Assembly: GCF_000308455.1 (NCBI RefSeq) | Contig: NZ_BAFP01000113.1 | Location: 1-64,000 of the forward strand | DNA length: 64,000 nucleotides | Source of the DNA: Nocardia abscessus NBRC 100374 | GTDB taxonomy: Bacteria; Actinomycetota; Actinomycetes; Mycobacteriales; Mycobacteriaceae | Direction of reading: 5' to 3' | In this document: piece by piece, positions 42,042 to 50,609 of the stretch | Numbering within the stretch: position 1 is the stretch's first letter | Layout: every line of letters starts with the position of its first letter | Notes under the pieces: model-generated | The model's database searches: none | What the model was told of the DNA's origin: nothing | Seen by the model: the letters and a program-made list of their open reading frames with translations, nothing else | Made by a program: the position numbers and the translations under genes

Positions 42042-42764
42042 TCACCCGCGCTGCGCGGTCACCCGTTCGGACGCGATGCGCCGCTCCCGCGCCGCCGGAT
42101 CCGGATTGACCACCTGTACCAGCGAAGCGCCCGCGGCGAGCACCGCGAGATATCCGTCGATCAGTTCGGCCGGGGTGTCCCATGGCGTGCTGGACAGCAC
42201 CCGGTCACCCTCCGCGAAGCCCTGCAGTACCGCCGACTTCCTTGCCTCCGCCAGCACCTCGGCGACCGGCATGCCGTCCAGCGCGACACCGGCGCCGCGG
42301 GGCAGGAACTGGTCGCCGTGCACGCGCACCGAGGTGGCGAAATCGGTGACGCCCACCGGCAGGTCGCGCACCGGGGCGCCCATGGCGTCCAGCGACAGCG
42401 CCGCGACCTCGCCCGCACCGTCTGCCTCGTCCAGGCGATCCGGGGTCACCAGTGCCAGATCGGCGTCCTGGTCCGGTTGCAGCACCACCTCGGTGCCCGC
42501 CCACCAGCAGCCCAGCAGCACGGCGGCGGTCTGCCAGTGCGCCGGGAGCAGAACGGCGACCCTGGCGCCCGGGCTGAGGCCGAACTCGTCGCGAATCAGA
42601 TTGGCGGTCTTGGCCGCCCAGTTCGCCAATGTCGCGCCGGACAGCTCGATGCGCGCTCCGGTGGCGTCGTCGTAATAGGTGACTCGCGGGCCCGCCGGTT
42701 CGCGGGCGAGGATCGGATCGAGTACCGCTTCGGTGAGGGTGTGTACCTGGTCGATGTCACGCAT
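42042..42764 (-). CDS. TIGR03089 family protein
   Basis: This 240-residue actinobacterial protein resembles the N-terminal part of AMP-binding (ANL) enzymes but lacks the adenylation signature; relatives are grouped as TIGR03089. Recognisable segments are RVTYYDDATGARIELSGATL, followed by NWAAKTANLIRDEFGLSPG and LLPAHWQTAAVLLGCWWAG. It starts at ATG 42764, three bases after the LCP stop, so it is in the same operon as the LCP gene. The same pair occurs as Rv3267-Rv3268 by my memory. The function is unknown. Confidence 0.8.
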   Translation of the reverse strand: MRDIDQVHTLTEAVLDPILAREPAGPRVTYYDDATGARIELSGATLANWAAKTANLIRDEFGLSPGARVAVLLPAHWQTAAVLLGCWWAGTEVVLQPDQDADLALVTPDRLDEADGAGEVAALSLDAMGAPVRDLPVGVTDFATSVRVHGDQFLPRGAGVALDGMPVAEVLAEARKSAVLQGFAEGDRVLSSTPWDTPAELIDGYLAVLAAGASLVQVVNPDPAARERRIASERVTAQRG

Positions 42765-42767
42765 GTT

Positions 42768-44330
42768 TCAGTTCACGCATTTCGGTCCGTTCTGGCCTGC
42801 GTCGATCGGTGGAGCGGGTGGGACTGGTGTGGCGGCGGACGACGTACCGGACAGATCGAACACCCGGCTCGCCGATGAGCCCGGACCAGAATAGTCGCTC
42901 GCCAGCACGACGCTCACCGAATCCGGCGACAGGGCCGGATCCGCGAGCACCGTCAGCCCACCGAGCGCCTTGGCCACCGCCTGAGCCTTCGGGCTCGCGG
43001 TGTCCGCCGCGAGCACCCGGCTGCTGGTGACGCGGCTGCCGCTGTAGTTGGACACCGTGCCTTGACGAAATCCCTTGGCGCTCAGCGCCTGCGCGACCTC
43101 GGCCGCCAGCCCGCCGATGCCACCCGCGTTGTACACGCTGACCGTCACCGTGGCCGGATCGAAGCCCGGCTCGGCGTTGCGTGGGGCCGGACCGTCGCCG
43201 ACCAGCGAGGCGATATAGGACTTGACCGCCTTGGGATCGACCTTGACCACGGATTCGCCGCTGCTGGTCTCCCCGTTGAGATCGGCGACCGGAATGGTCT
43301 CGAACTTCACCTGGCCGCCGGTCAGATCCTTCAACCGCTGCAGGAACGCCAGCACGTCCCAGTCCTCGTCCAGCACGATCGTCCGCCCGACGGCGTCGCT
43401 GAGTTGCTGGAGCTTGACCGGATTGGCCAGCGTCTTCGCGCTGAGCACCTGCCGCACCAGCTGTGCCATGAACACCTGCTGGCGCACGATGCGGTCGATG
43501 TCGCCGCGCTCCAGATCATGGCGCTGACGCACGAAACTCAGCGCCCTCGGCCCGTCCAGGCGCTGACGTCCCGCGGGGAAACGGGCGCCGGACATCCATT
43601 CGTCGACCGGGTTCTTCAGGCACACCTCGACCCCGCCGACGGCGTCGGTGAGCAGCGCGAAGCCGAGCAGGCTCACCTCGGCGTAGTGGTCGACGGTGAT
43701 GCCGGTGAGGGTGGCCACCGTCTTGATCAGCGCCTGCCTGCCCGCCTGGGTGGACTGCCGCTCCGCGTCCGTCTGGGAAACCCCCTGCTCGGCCAGCTTC
43801 TGCAGCTGGGTCGCCTTGGTGGCGCCGTAGGCCGAGTTGATCTTGCCCATGCCGAGGCCGGGAATGCTGACGTAGGAATCGCGCGGAACCGAGATCGCCG
43901 TCGCCGACCGCCCGTCGTTGGGCACGCGCAGCAGCACGATGGTGTCGGTATTGGTGCCGACCTCGTCGCCCGCGTGCAGCATGGCGCGCTCGGCGTCCGA
44001 CAGCGGGTTGCCGTGCGCGTCGGTGCGGCTGTCCACACCCACCAGCAGGATGTCCACCGCGCCGTCCCGGCTGCCGCCGAGTCCGAGATCGCCGATGCGC
44101 TCGATGTTGGCGACCAGCGCGTCGACACTGTGCCAGGCGAAACCGGTGAGCACCAGCACGATCACGGCGGCGGCCGCCGCGATCGAGCGCAGCGGACCGT
44201 AGGACCGGTCGCCTGCCCCGGTCGGACGCGCCGACGCCGATGTGCCCCTCCGCTGCGACAAATCTGCATCCTCTCGCCGAAACTCGATTCCCTGGCGACG
44301 CGTGCGCAACCGATCCGCCACCATGGTCAC
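42768..44330 (-). CDS. LCP (LytR-CpsA-Psr) family cell-wall ligase with LytR_C domain
   Basis: This 520-residue protein has a cytoplasmic N-terminus rich in arginine, a single membrane helix (about residues 48-66), an extracellular LCP domain and a C-terminal LytR_C domain (PATVTVSVYNAGGIGGLAAEVAQAL in parts). LCP motifs include ILLVGVDSRTD, TDTIVLLRVP, ISVPRDSYVSIPG, GKINSAY and ALSFVRQRHDL. Such enzymes attach arabinogalactan to peptidoglycan. GTG 44330 or ATG 44324 may be the start. It is divergent from rmlD, whose pathway makes the rhamnose of the linker unit that LCP ligases transfer. Confidence 0.93.
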   Translation of the reverse strand: MTMVADRLRTRRQGIEFRREDADLSQRRGTSASARPTGAGDRSYGPLRSIAAAAAVIVLVLTGFAWHSVDALVANIERIGDLGLGGSRDGAVDILLVGVDSRTDAHGNPLSDAERAMLHAGDEVGTNTDTIVLLRVPNDGRSATAISVPRDSYVSIPGLGMGKINSAYGATKATQLQKLAEQGVSQTDAERQSTQAGRQALIKTVATLTGITVDHYAEVSLLGFALLTDAVGGVEVCLKNPVDEWMSGARFPAGRQRLDGPRALSFVRQRHDLERGDIDRIVRQQVFMAQLVRQVLSAKTLANPVKLQQLSDAVGRTIVLDEDWDVLAFLQRLKDLTGGQVKFETIPVADLNGETSSGESVVKVDPKAVKSYIASLVGDGPAPRNAEPGFDPATVTVSVYNAGGIGGLAAEVAQALSAKGFRQGTVSNYSGSRVTSSRVLAADTASPKAQAVAKALGGLTVLADPALSPDSVSVVLASDYSGPGSSASRVFDLSGTSSAATPVPPAPPIDAGQNGPKCVN

Positions 44331-44359
44331 CGCTCGCCCCGCCCGGTTTCGGGGTCCCC

Positions 44360-44378
44360 CGATAGCTCAAGGCTATCG
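44360..44378. promoter_or_regulatory. Inverted repeat in the LCP/rmlD divergent promoter region
   Basis: CGATAGC-TCAAG-GCTATCG is a perfect 7-base inverted repeat centred between the divergent genes. A TAGCCT hexamer on the minus strand (44375-44370) overlaps it and could be the -10 of the LCP gene. Confidence 0.45.
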
Positions 44379-44435
44379 AACGGTTATCGCGAACGGCCGC
44401 AACCGCGGACGTGGCGGCGTGCCAGACTTGCGCCC

Positions 44436-45305
44436 GTGACCGACCCCACCGCACCCGAATCCGCCGTGCCCGCCCGCCTCGTCGTCACCGGGGCGCACGG
44501 ACAGGTGGGCCGGGAACTGCGGCGTCTCGCTCCGGCCGCAGGCGGCTACGGGCGCGCCGAACTCGACATCACCGACCCCGCTGCCGTGCGCGCGGTACTC
44601 GCGCCCGGCGACGTGGTGCTGAACTGCGCCGCGTACACCGCCGTCGACCAGGCCGAAACCGACACCGAGGCGGCATATGCGGGCAACGCCACCGGACCGG
44701 CCGTGCTCGCCGAGGTCTGCGCCGACCTCGGTGCCCGGCTGATCCAGCTGTCCACCGATTACGTCTTTCCTGGTACCCAGGATCGGCCGTACGACACCAC
44801 CGATGTGACCGGACCGACCACCGTCTACGGGGAGTCCAAGCTCGCGGGCGAACAGGCGGTGCTGAGCCGCTGCCCGAACGCGCACGTGGTGCGCACCGCG
44901 TGGGTATACACCGGGCGCGGCAGCGATTTCGTCGCGACCATGCTGCGGCTGGAGCGGGAACGCGACACCGTCGACGTGGTCGACGACGAGGTCGGCTCGC
45001 CCACCTACGCCGCCGATCTGGCCGCCGCGCTGCTGGAGCTGGCGGGCCGGCCGGACGCCCCGCGCGTGCTGCACGCCACCAATGCCGGGCGGGCCAGTCG
45101 ATTCGAACTCGCCCGCGCGGTGTTCGCGGGTGTCGGCGCCGATCCCGAGCGCGTCCGCCCGTGCGATTCCTCCGCCTTCCCCAGACCCGCACGGCGCCCG
45201 GCATATTCGGTGTTGTCGCCGCGGGCCTGGAACGACGCCGGGCTGCGACCCCTGCGGGATTGGCGGACCGCGCTGGAGGACGCGCTGGCGCGACGGGCCG
45301 AGTAG
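44436..45305 (+). CDS. rfbD: dTDP-4-dehydrorhamnose reductase
   Basis: This 289-residue short-chain dehydrogenase makes dTDP-L-rhamnose, donor of the rhamnose in the arabinogalactan linker. The NAD(P) motif is TGAHGQVGRELR. The catalytic region shows STDYVFPGTQ and VYGESKLAGEQ with the YxxxK pair, and VDDEVGSPTYAADLA near the substrate pocket. It starts at GTG 44436 without a ribosome site; a weak CAGACT box lies seven bases upstream, so it may be leaderless. It corresponds to rmlD (Rv3266c). A repeat array begins at its stop codon. Confidence 0.94.
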   Translation: MTDPTAPESAVPARLVVTGAHGQVGRELRRLAPAAGGYGRAELDITDPAAVRAVLAPGDVVLNCAAYTAVDQAETDTEAAYAGNATGPAVLAEVCADLGARLIQLSTDYVFPGTQDRPYDTTDVTGPTTVYGESKLAGEQAVLSRCPNAHVVRTAWVYTGRGSDFVATMLRLERERDTVDVVDDEVGSPTYAADLAAALLELAGRPDAPRVLHATNAGRASRFELARAVFAGVGADPERVRPCDSSAFPRPARRPAYSVLSPRAWNDAGLRPLRDWRTALEDALARRAE

Positions 45306-45624
45306 GCGTACCTCCGCCTTCGCTACGGCCATGCGCAGGCTACCGACGGACGGTGCCCGACTGCACCCCAGAGGCGCACCTCCGTCTTCGCTCATGCGCG
45401 GGCTATCGACGGACGACGTCCGGGCTGCACCCCGGAGGCGTACCTTCGCCTCACTACGGCCATGCGCGGACCACCGACAGACGACATCCGGCTGCACCCC
45501 AGAGGCATACCTCCGGCCTTCGCTACGGCCATCCGCAGACGACCTCTGGCTACAGCCAGAGGCATACCTCCACCTTCACCGCGGCCGTGCACGGGCTATC
45601 GACAGACGACGTTCGGTCGCGCCC
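45304..45624 (+). repeat. Imperfect tandem repeat array of ~57-68 bp units
   Basis: Five units start at 45304, 45372, 45436, 45503 and 45560 (lengths about 68, 64, 67, 57 and 65). Each begins AGGCRYACCTYC, contains CGGCCATGCGC and CGACRGACGAC, and ends CTGCACCCCAG or similar. The fourth unit has lost an internal part. The array fills the whole space between rmlD and wbbL, begins at the rmlD stop codon and contains no supported gene. Both strands remain open through much of it. Confidence 0.8.
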
Positions 45625-45626
45625 AC

Positions 45627-45632
45627 TAGAGT
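45627..45632 (+). promoter_or_regulatory. -10 hexamer of wbbL
   Basis: TAGAGT directly after the repeat array lies eight bases before the wbbL GTG. With no ribosome site present, it suggests a leaderless message. Confidence 0.4.
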
Positions 45633-45640
45633 TGGCTGTC

Positions 45641-46537
45641 GTGAGTGATTCCGATTCCGCCGCGCCCACCGGGCTGGCCGTCGTCACGGTGACCTACTCC
45701 CCAGGTGAGCACCTCGAGCACTTCATCACCACCCTCGCCGGGGCCACCTCGGAGAAACCCCAGGTGATCCTCGCCGACAACGGGTCGGTGGACGGTGTGC
45801 CGGAGCTGGTCGCCGAGGCCAATTCGCACGTGCGGCTGCTGCGCACCGGCGGCAACATCGGCTACGGCGGCGCCATCAACCGGGCGGTCGCGGAGATCGA
45901 TCCGGGCATCGAGTTCGTGGTGATCGCCAACCCGGACATCCGCTGGGGCACCGATTCGATCGACACACTGCTCGCCGCCGCCAAGCGCTGGCCGCGCGCG
46001 GGTGCGCTCGGTCCGCTGGTGCTCGAACCGGACGGCAGCGTGTACCCGTCGGCCCGCCGGGTGCCCGGCCTGCTCGACGGCGCCGGGCACGCGATCCTCG
46101 GCACGGTGTGGAAGTCCAACCCGTGGACCCGCCGGTACCGGCAGGAGAACGAGGAGATCTCCGAGCGTGCCGTCGGCTGGCTGTCGGGCTCGTGCCTGCT
46201 GGTGCGGCGCGCGGCGTTCGACTCGATCGACGGCTTCGACTCGCGCTACTTCATGTACATGGAGGACGTCGACTTCGGCGACCGGATGGGCAAGGCGGGC
46301 TGGCACAACGTATTCGTGCCGGACGCCGAGGTCACCCATGCCAAGGGGCACGCGGCGGGCCGCCATCCCGAGGTGATGCTGCCCGCCCATCACGCCAGCG
46401 CCTACCGGTTCCAGGCCGACCGGCATCCGCACTGGTGGCAGGCTCCGCTGCGGCTGGCGCTGCGGGCCGGACTTGCGATCCGCTCGCGAATTGCGGTTCG
46501 ATCTGCCCTGCGCCAGCAGGCGCGCGACGCCGGATAG
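45641..46537 (+). CDS. wbbL: Rhamnosyltransferase WbbL (GT2 family, arabinogalactan linker)
   Basis: This 298-residue GT-A glycosyltransferase transfers rhamnose from dTDP-rhamnose to decaprenyl-diphospho-GlcNAc on the inner face of the membrane. The nucleotide-binding part has TVTYSPGEHLEHF, ILADNGSVDG and TGGNIGYGGAINRA. IANPDIRW gives the DxD-like site, and the acceptor region shows RRAAFDSIDGFDSRYFMYMEDVDF in overlapping pieces. It starts at GTG 45641. It corresponds to Rv3265c and lies between rmlD and a sugar nucleotidyltransferase, all in the linker and mannan pathways. Confidence 0.95.
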   Translation: MSDSDSAAPTGLAVVTVTYSPGEHLEHFITTLAGATSEKPQVILADNGSVDGVPELVAEANSHVRLLRTGGNIGYGGAINRAVAEIDPGIEFVVIANPDIRWGTDSIDTLLAAAKRWPRAGALGPLVLEPDGSVYPSARRVPGLLDGAGHAILGTVWKSNPWTRRYRQENEEISERAVGWLSGSCLLVRRAAFDSIDGFDSRYFMYMEDVDFGDRMGKAGWHNVFVPDAEVTHAKGHAAGRHPEVMLPAHHASAYRFQADRHPHWWQAPLRLALRAGLAIRSRIAVRSALRQQARDAG

Positions 46538-46576
46538 CGGCGGCGGCGAGTACGACCTTGTGAACAGGGGAGCTTG

Positions 46577-47656
46577 ATGGCAGGAAATACAGGCACCGAC
46601 GCGGTGATCCTGGTCGGCGGGCAGGGCACGCGGCTGCGGCCGCTGACCCTTTCGGCGCCCAAGCCGATGCTGCCGACGGCCGGGCTGCCGTTCCTGACCC
46701 ATCTGCTCGCCCGCATCGCGGAGGCCGGGATCACCCATGTGGTGCTGGGCACGTCGTTCAAGGCCGAGGTGTTCGAGGAGCACTTCGGCGACGGCTCGGA
46801 CCTCGGCCTGGAGATCGAGTACGTCACCGAGACCGAGCCGCTCGGCACCGGCGGCGCCATCCGCAACGTGCTACCCAAGTTGCGCGCGGACAACGTGATG
46901 GTGTTCAACGGCGACGTGCTCGGCGGCACCGACCTCGGCGCGGTGCTCGACACCCACGAGTCGACCCGTGCCGACGTGACACTGCACCTGGTGCGGGTCA
47001 GCGACCCGCGAGCGTTCGGCTGTGTGCCCACCGACGAGAACGGCCGGGTCACCGCGTTCCTGGAGAAGACCCAGGACCCGCCGACCGACCAGATCAACGC
47101 CGGGTGCTACGTCTTCCGCCGCGAGTACATCGAGAAGATCCCGGCCGGGCGTCCGGTGTCGGTGGAGCGCGAGGTGTTCCCGGCGCTGCTGACCGAGGGC
47201 GCCCGCGTCCAGGGTTACGTCGACGCTTCCTACTGGCGCGACATGGGCACTCCCGAGGACTTCGTCCGCGGCTCCGCCGACCTGGTCCGCGGGATCGCGC
47301 CCTCCCCGGCCCTGCCAGGTCAGCGTGGCGAATCGCTGGTCCACCCTGGTGCGGGCGTCGCACCGGGCGCGCTGCTGATCGGCGGCACGGTGGTCGGCCG
47401 CGGCGCCGAGATCGGCGCGGGCGCGCGTCTGGACGGCGCGGTCGTCTTCGACGGCGCGGTGATCGAGGCCGGCGCCACGGTCGAGCGCACCATCATCGGC
47501 TTCGGCGCGCGCATCGGCCCGCGCGCGCTCGTCCGCGACGGCGTCATCGGGGACGGGGCGAATATCGGCGCCCGGTGCGAACTCCTGCGCGGGGCGCGCG
47601 TATGGCCGGGCGTGGAGATCCCCGACGGCGGCATTCGCTTCTCGACCGACGTCTGA
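46577..47656 (+). CDS. Sugar-1-phosphate nucleotidyltransferase (mannose-1-phosphate guanylyltransferase type)
   Basis: This 359-residue enzyme makes an NDP-sugar. The N-terminal domain has the signature VILVGGQGTRLRPLTLSAPKPMLP in overlapping segments, VFNGDVLGG with the catalytic aspartate, and the conserved QINAGCYVFRREYI. The C-terminal domain is a left-handed beta-helix of hexapeptide repeats (GARIGPRALVRDGVIGDGANIG). It resembles Rv3264c, described as a GDP-mannose pyrophosphorylase, although sequence alone does not fix the nucleotide. ATG 46577 lies behind GGGGAG, 39 bases after wbbL, so the two are co-transcribed. Confidence 0.9.
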   Translation: MAGNTGTDAVILVGGQGTRLRPLTLSAPKPMLPTAGLPFLTHLLARIAEAGITHVVLGTSFKAEVFEEHFGDGSDLGLEIEYVTETEPLGTGGAIRNVLPKLRADNVMVFNGDVLGGTDLGAVLDTHESTRADVTLHLVRVSDPRAFGCVPTDENGRVTAFLEKTQDPPTDQINAGCYVFRREYIEKIPAGRPVSVEREVFPALLTEGARVQGYVDASYWRDMGTPEDFVRGSADLVRGIAPSPALPGQRGESLVHPGAGVAPGALLIGGTVVGRGAEIGAGARLDGAVVFDGAVIEAGATVERTIIGFGARIGPRALVRDGVIGDGANIGARCELLRGARVWPGVEIPDGGIRFSTDV

Positions 47657-47784
47657 GGCGCGACGCGTGCGGTATCGAGGGCCGGACGTCATCGGAATCG
47701 CACGGTCGGCGTGGAGTTGATTCCGGAGCCACCGACCGCCCCGTCGCGAGTATTCACCCCGACGGCGGGTGCGAAGAGCGCCCG

Positions 47785-49380
47785 CTAGGAGAAGCCGACG
47801 GCCTGTTGGCCCCAGGCGGTGTGCAGGTCACGGTCCGGGTCGTCGACCACTCGATCGACGCTGTCGATGAGCAGGGTGGTGCGGGCGGCGGGCCGGTAGG
47901 GCGGCCAGTGTTTGGAGCCGTCGAGGGCGGCGGGGACGCCATGGGCGGCGAAGGCCAGCCAGCGGCGCATCATGCGTCCGGAGACCTCCATGGCCGCTCT
48001 GCGACCACCGAGCCAGAAGGTCGGGTCGAGGTTGAGCGTGCCGAAATTGCCGAAGACGTACGGCAATTCGGTGGCGTGACCCGCGCCGACCCGGGCCGCC
48101 CGCAGCATCGGGGTGGCGTAGTCGAAGCGGTACATCCAGGTCGGCGAGTGCTCGGCATGACCGTCGGCCACCCAGTGCGCAGGCATCCGGAACGCGGCGT
48201 CGGTGGACATCGCCAGCGCTCCGCGGGCCTTGTTCAGATCGGGATAGGCGGAGGTGATCTCGGCGACGCGCTCCGCGGACATCTCCGGGTGCCCCGCCGC
48301 GACGTCCCGCAGCATCGCGTTCACCGCGTCGGGGGTCACCGGCATGATCGGCGAACGCAGCAGCCGGAACAGCGACGCCTCGTCCTTGTTGGTGCCGATG
48401 ATCAGCGGCACCCGATGGGAGCCTCCGCGCTGGAACCGGTCGATCGGGTAGGTCGGCAGCAGATCGCCGTCCACCACGGGCGCGGCCGCCAGCCTGCCCG
48501 GCTCCTTCAGCGGAATCTCGTCCAGCAGGACGCCCGCCGCCGCGATGATCCGCTCGATCGGGCATTCCAGCAGTTCCTTGGCCCTGGTCGCGGGCAGTTC
48601 GATCAGCTCGAGGAATCGCTGCGCCACCGTGGCCGCCCGTTCCGGCCCGAACACCGTGGTCGCGGGCGGACTCTGCGCGATCGCCTTGTGGAACAGCCCG
48701 GCGGCGCGGGGTGCGGTGAGCAGCGCGGTGACGCAACCCGCGCCGGAGGACTCGCCGAACAGCGTGACGTTGCCGGGATCGCCGCCGAACGCGGCGATGT
48801 TGTCGCGCACCCATTCCAGCGCGGCGATCTGGTCGTGCAGGCCGAGGTTCGGTGCGAAGTCGTCGCCGAGCGAGGACAGGTCGAGGAAGCCGAGCGCGCC
48901 GAGCCGGTAGTTGACCCCCACGACCACGACGTCGCCGGCCGCGGCCAGCTTGCGCCCGTCGTAGATCTGCTGCGCGGCGGTGCCGAGGCAGTACGCTCCG
49001 CCGTGCAGCCAGACCAGGACCGGGCGCGGCTCGGCGTCCGGGACGCGGGCGGGATCGCCGGTCTCGGGCCGCGGTGACCACACGTTGAGCCAGAGACAGT
49101 CCTCACCCATGGTGAGGCCCGAGTCGATGGGGACCATCGTGCCCATCGTCTGCGGCGCGATCTGCCCGTAAGAGGTGCAGTCGCGCACTCCGTCCCAGGG
49201 CTGCGGGGGCTCGGGCGGGGCGAAACGGGCCGGGCCTGCGGGCGCCGCCGCGTACGGGACGCTGCGCCAAACGGAAATCGAACCTTCGCGCAGGCCGCGC
49301 ACATCGCCGCAAGCCGTTCGCGCGATGGGCTCGGCGAAACCGTCGGGACCGGGCACCGCCTCGGAGAACTGAGCGCGCAT
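47785..49380 (-). CDS. Type B carboxylesterase/lipase
   Basis: This 531-residue alpha/beta hydrolase of the carboxylesterase type B family has EDCLWLNVWSP, the oxyanion loop LVWLHGGAYCLG, and the nucleophile elbow FGESSGAG with S211. A glutamate in GTNKDEAS and a histidine in FAAHGVPAAL probably complete the triad. No signal peptide is seen, so it is cytoplasmic. ATG 49380 is chosen because AGGAGG lies seven bases upstream; the ATG at 49395 overlaps that site. The substrate is unknown. It is convergent with the nucleotidyltransferase gene. Confidence 0.92.
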   Translation of the reverse strand: MRAQFSEAVPGPDGFAEPIARTACGDVRGLREGSISVWRSVPYAAAPAGPARFAPPEPPQPWDGVRDCTSYGQIAPQTMGTMVPIDSGLTMGEDCLWLNVWSPRPETGDPARVPDAEPRPVLVWLHGGAYCLGTAAQQIYDGRKLAAAGDVVVVGVNYRLGALGFLDLSSLGDDFAPNLGLHDQIAALEWVRDNIAAFGGDPGNVTLFGESSGAGCVTALLTAPRAAGLFHKAIAQSPPATTVFGPERAATVAQRFLELIELPATRAKELLECPIERIIAAAGVLLDEIPLKEPGRLAAAPVVDGDLLPTYPIDRFQRGGSHRVPLIIGTNKDEASLFRLLRSPIMPVTPDAVNAMLRDVAAGHPEMSAERVAEITSAYPDLNKARGALAMSTDAAFRMPAHWVADGHAEHSPTWMYRFDYATPMLRAARVGAGHATELPYVFGNFGTLNLDPTFWLGGRRAAMEVSGRMMRRWLAFAAHGVPAALDGSKHWPPYRPAARTTLLIDSVDRVVDDPDRDLHTAWGQQAVGFS

Positions 49381-49664
49381 CGCAGACCTCCTCATACTTC
49401 TTTTTCGAGAGTACGTCGAAGATCAGTACGGCAACGTTTCGATGCCGAGACATTGCTGCGTCGGCTGCTATTCATCCGCTGTTCAGGCCCCTGCCCAGAG
49501 TGCGGTGTCGAATCGGTCACGTCGGCCGGGACCGCGCCCGACGCGTCAGCTAGCTGAAGAATTGCCATTGTCTGCGGCGCGTGGCGGTCAGGTGGCGACC
49601 TCAATCCCCTATCCACAACCGGCTCGAGGTTCGCCGCCGACGTACGCGCCGACGATCGAGGACC

Positions 49665-49670
49665 TAAACT
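49665..49670 (+). promoter_or_regulatory. -10 hexamer of the FmdB-like gene
   Basis: TAAACT lies six bases before the ATG at 49677 and no ribosome site intervenes, which fits a leaderless transcript. Confidence 0.45.
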
Positions 49671-49676
49671 GAGCGG

Positions 49677-49904
49677 ATGCCGAGTTACAGCTACCGGTGC
49701 CGCAGCTGCGGCGACACGTTCGAGGTGACCCGCCCGATGGCGGAGGCGTCGGCGCCCGCGACCTGCCCGACCGGCCACGACGACACGGTCAAGTTGCTGA
49801 CCACCTTCGCCACCGTCTCCAGGGGTGGCGGGAGCGCGCCCGCGCCGAGTTCCGCTGCGCCCCCGGCCGGCGGCGGCTGCTGTGGTGGCGGCTGCTGCGG
49901 ATGA
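49677..49904 (+). CDS. FmdB-family zinc ribbon protein
   Basis: This 75-residue protein carries the FmdB/CxxC_CxxC_SSSS zinc ribbon: YSYRCRSCGDTFEV and a second knuckle with CPTGHDD, in which the second cysteine position holds a histidine. A glycine- and proline-rich linker leads to a cysteine-rich tail (GGGCCGGGCCG). Family members are putative regulators of formamidase or amide genes, but their role is not established. It starts at ATG 49677, probably leaderless. It is convergent with the next small gene. Confidence 0.85.
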   Translation: MPSYSYRCRSCGDTFEVTRPMAEASAPATCPTGHDDTVKLLTTFATVSRGGGSAPAPSSAAPPAGGGCCGGGCCG

Positions 49905-49925
49905 CCCGGTGCGGCCGGTGCGGTC

Positions 49926-50201
49926 TCAGTCGCGCCGGTCGACGTGGCCGAGGTCGCGCTCGGGGGCGACCCGGTCGCGCACCCGCTGCTTCAGCACCGC
50001 GATGTCGGGAAATCCGCCGTCGGCCTTGCGCTCCCAAATCTGCTCGCCGTCGACGGTGATCCGGTAGATCCCGCCCGAACCCGGGACGAGCGCGACTTCG
50101 TCCAGGTCGGTGGCGAACGTGCTGAGCAGTTCCTGCGCCATCCAGCTCGCCCGCAGCAGCCAGCGGCATTGGGTGCAGTACTCGATCGCGACGCGGGCCA
50201 T
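49926..50201 (-). CDS. SelT/SelW/SelH-family (Rdx) redox protein
   Basis: This 91-residue thioredoxin-like protein of the Rdx family has a CxxC motif near the N-terminus (EYCTQCRWLLRASWMAQELL in parts) where eukaryotic relatives carry selenocysteine. It continues with the strand GGIYRITVDGEQIWERK and the cis-proline-containing FPDIAVLKQRVRD, both typical. ATG 50201 is the start. It is 18 bases downstream of the YchJ-like gene on the same strand, so the two are probably co-transcribed. The physiological role in bacteria is unknown. Confidence 0.9.
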   Translation of the reverse strand: MARVAIEYCTQCRWLLRASWMAQELLSTFATDLDEVALVPGSGGIYRITVDGEQIWERKADGGFPDIAVLKQRVRDRVAPERDLGHVDRRD

Positions 50202-50219
50202 GCCCGTCGACGCTACCGG

Positions 50220-50609
50220 TCAGGCGTCGTGCGTGCCGTCCAGGTACACCCAGGCGCCGTCGGACCGGGCGAACCTGCTGGCCTCGCGCAGTGCGCCGCG
50301 GCCGTCCGCGTCCCGGTAGTGCGCGACGAACTCCACCGTGCCGGTCTCGTCGAACAGTCCACCGCGGTCGGTCCGGGTGATCTCCAGGAACAGCCAGCGC
50401 TGCGCCGGATCGAGGGTCAGCTCGCGCGGGCGGGTGCGCGGGTGCCAGGAACGCAGCAGATAGTCGACCTCGCCCACCGCGAACGCGGTGTAGCGCGACT
50501 GCATCAGCGCTTCGGCGGTCGCGGCCGGACGCTCGCCGCGCAGCACCGGGCCACAGCACTCGTCGTATGCGTCACCGCGCCCGCACGGGCACCGTCGTGC
50601 TCCGCTCAC
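50220..50609 (-). CDS. YchJ-family protein (SEC-C and NTF2-like)
   Basis: This 129-residue protein has an N-terminal zinc-binding SEC-C-like motif (CPCGRGDAYDECCGP) and a YchJ middle domain: ALMQSRYTAFAVGEVDYLLRSW in parts, then FLEITRTDRGG and GTVEFVAHYRD. The fold of the middle domain is NTF2-like. GTG 50609 is selected because AGGAG lies five bases upstream; a longer frame to 50663 lacks similarity. The function is unknown. It precedes the Rdx gene in a likely two-gene operon. Confidence 0.88.
   Translation of the reverse strand: MSGARRCPCGRGDAYDECCGPVLRGERPAATAEALMQSRYTAFAVGEVDYLLRSWHPRTRPRELTLDPAQRWLFLEITRTDRGGLFDETGTVEFVAHYRDADGRGALREASRFARSDGAWVYLDGTHDA

Noticed and set aside
45304..45624. 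CRISPR-like array
   Set aside because: Units are adjacent and diverge along their whole length, with no short constant repeat separated by unique spacers, and no cas gene is present in the window.
47828..49081. Long minus-strand frame overlapping the carboxylesterase gene
   Set aside because: It is out of frame with the esterase, extremely rich in Arg, Ala and Gly, and lacks any motif. It is a shadow of the real gene, like many long antisense or offset frames in this GC-rich window.
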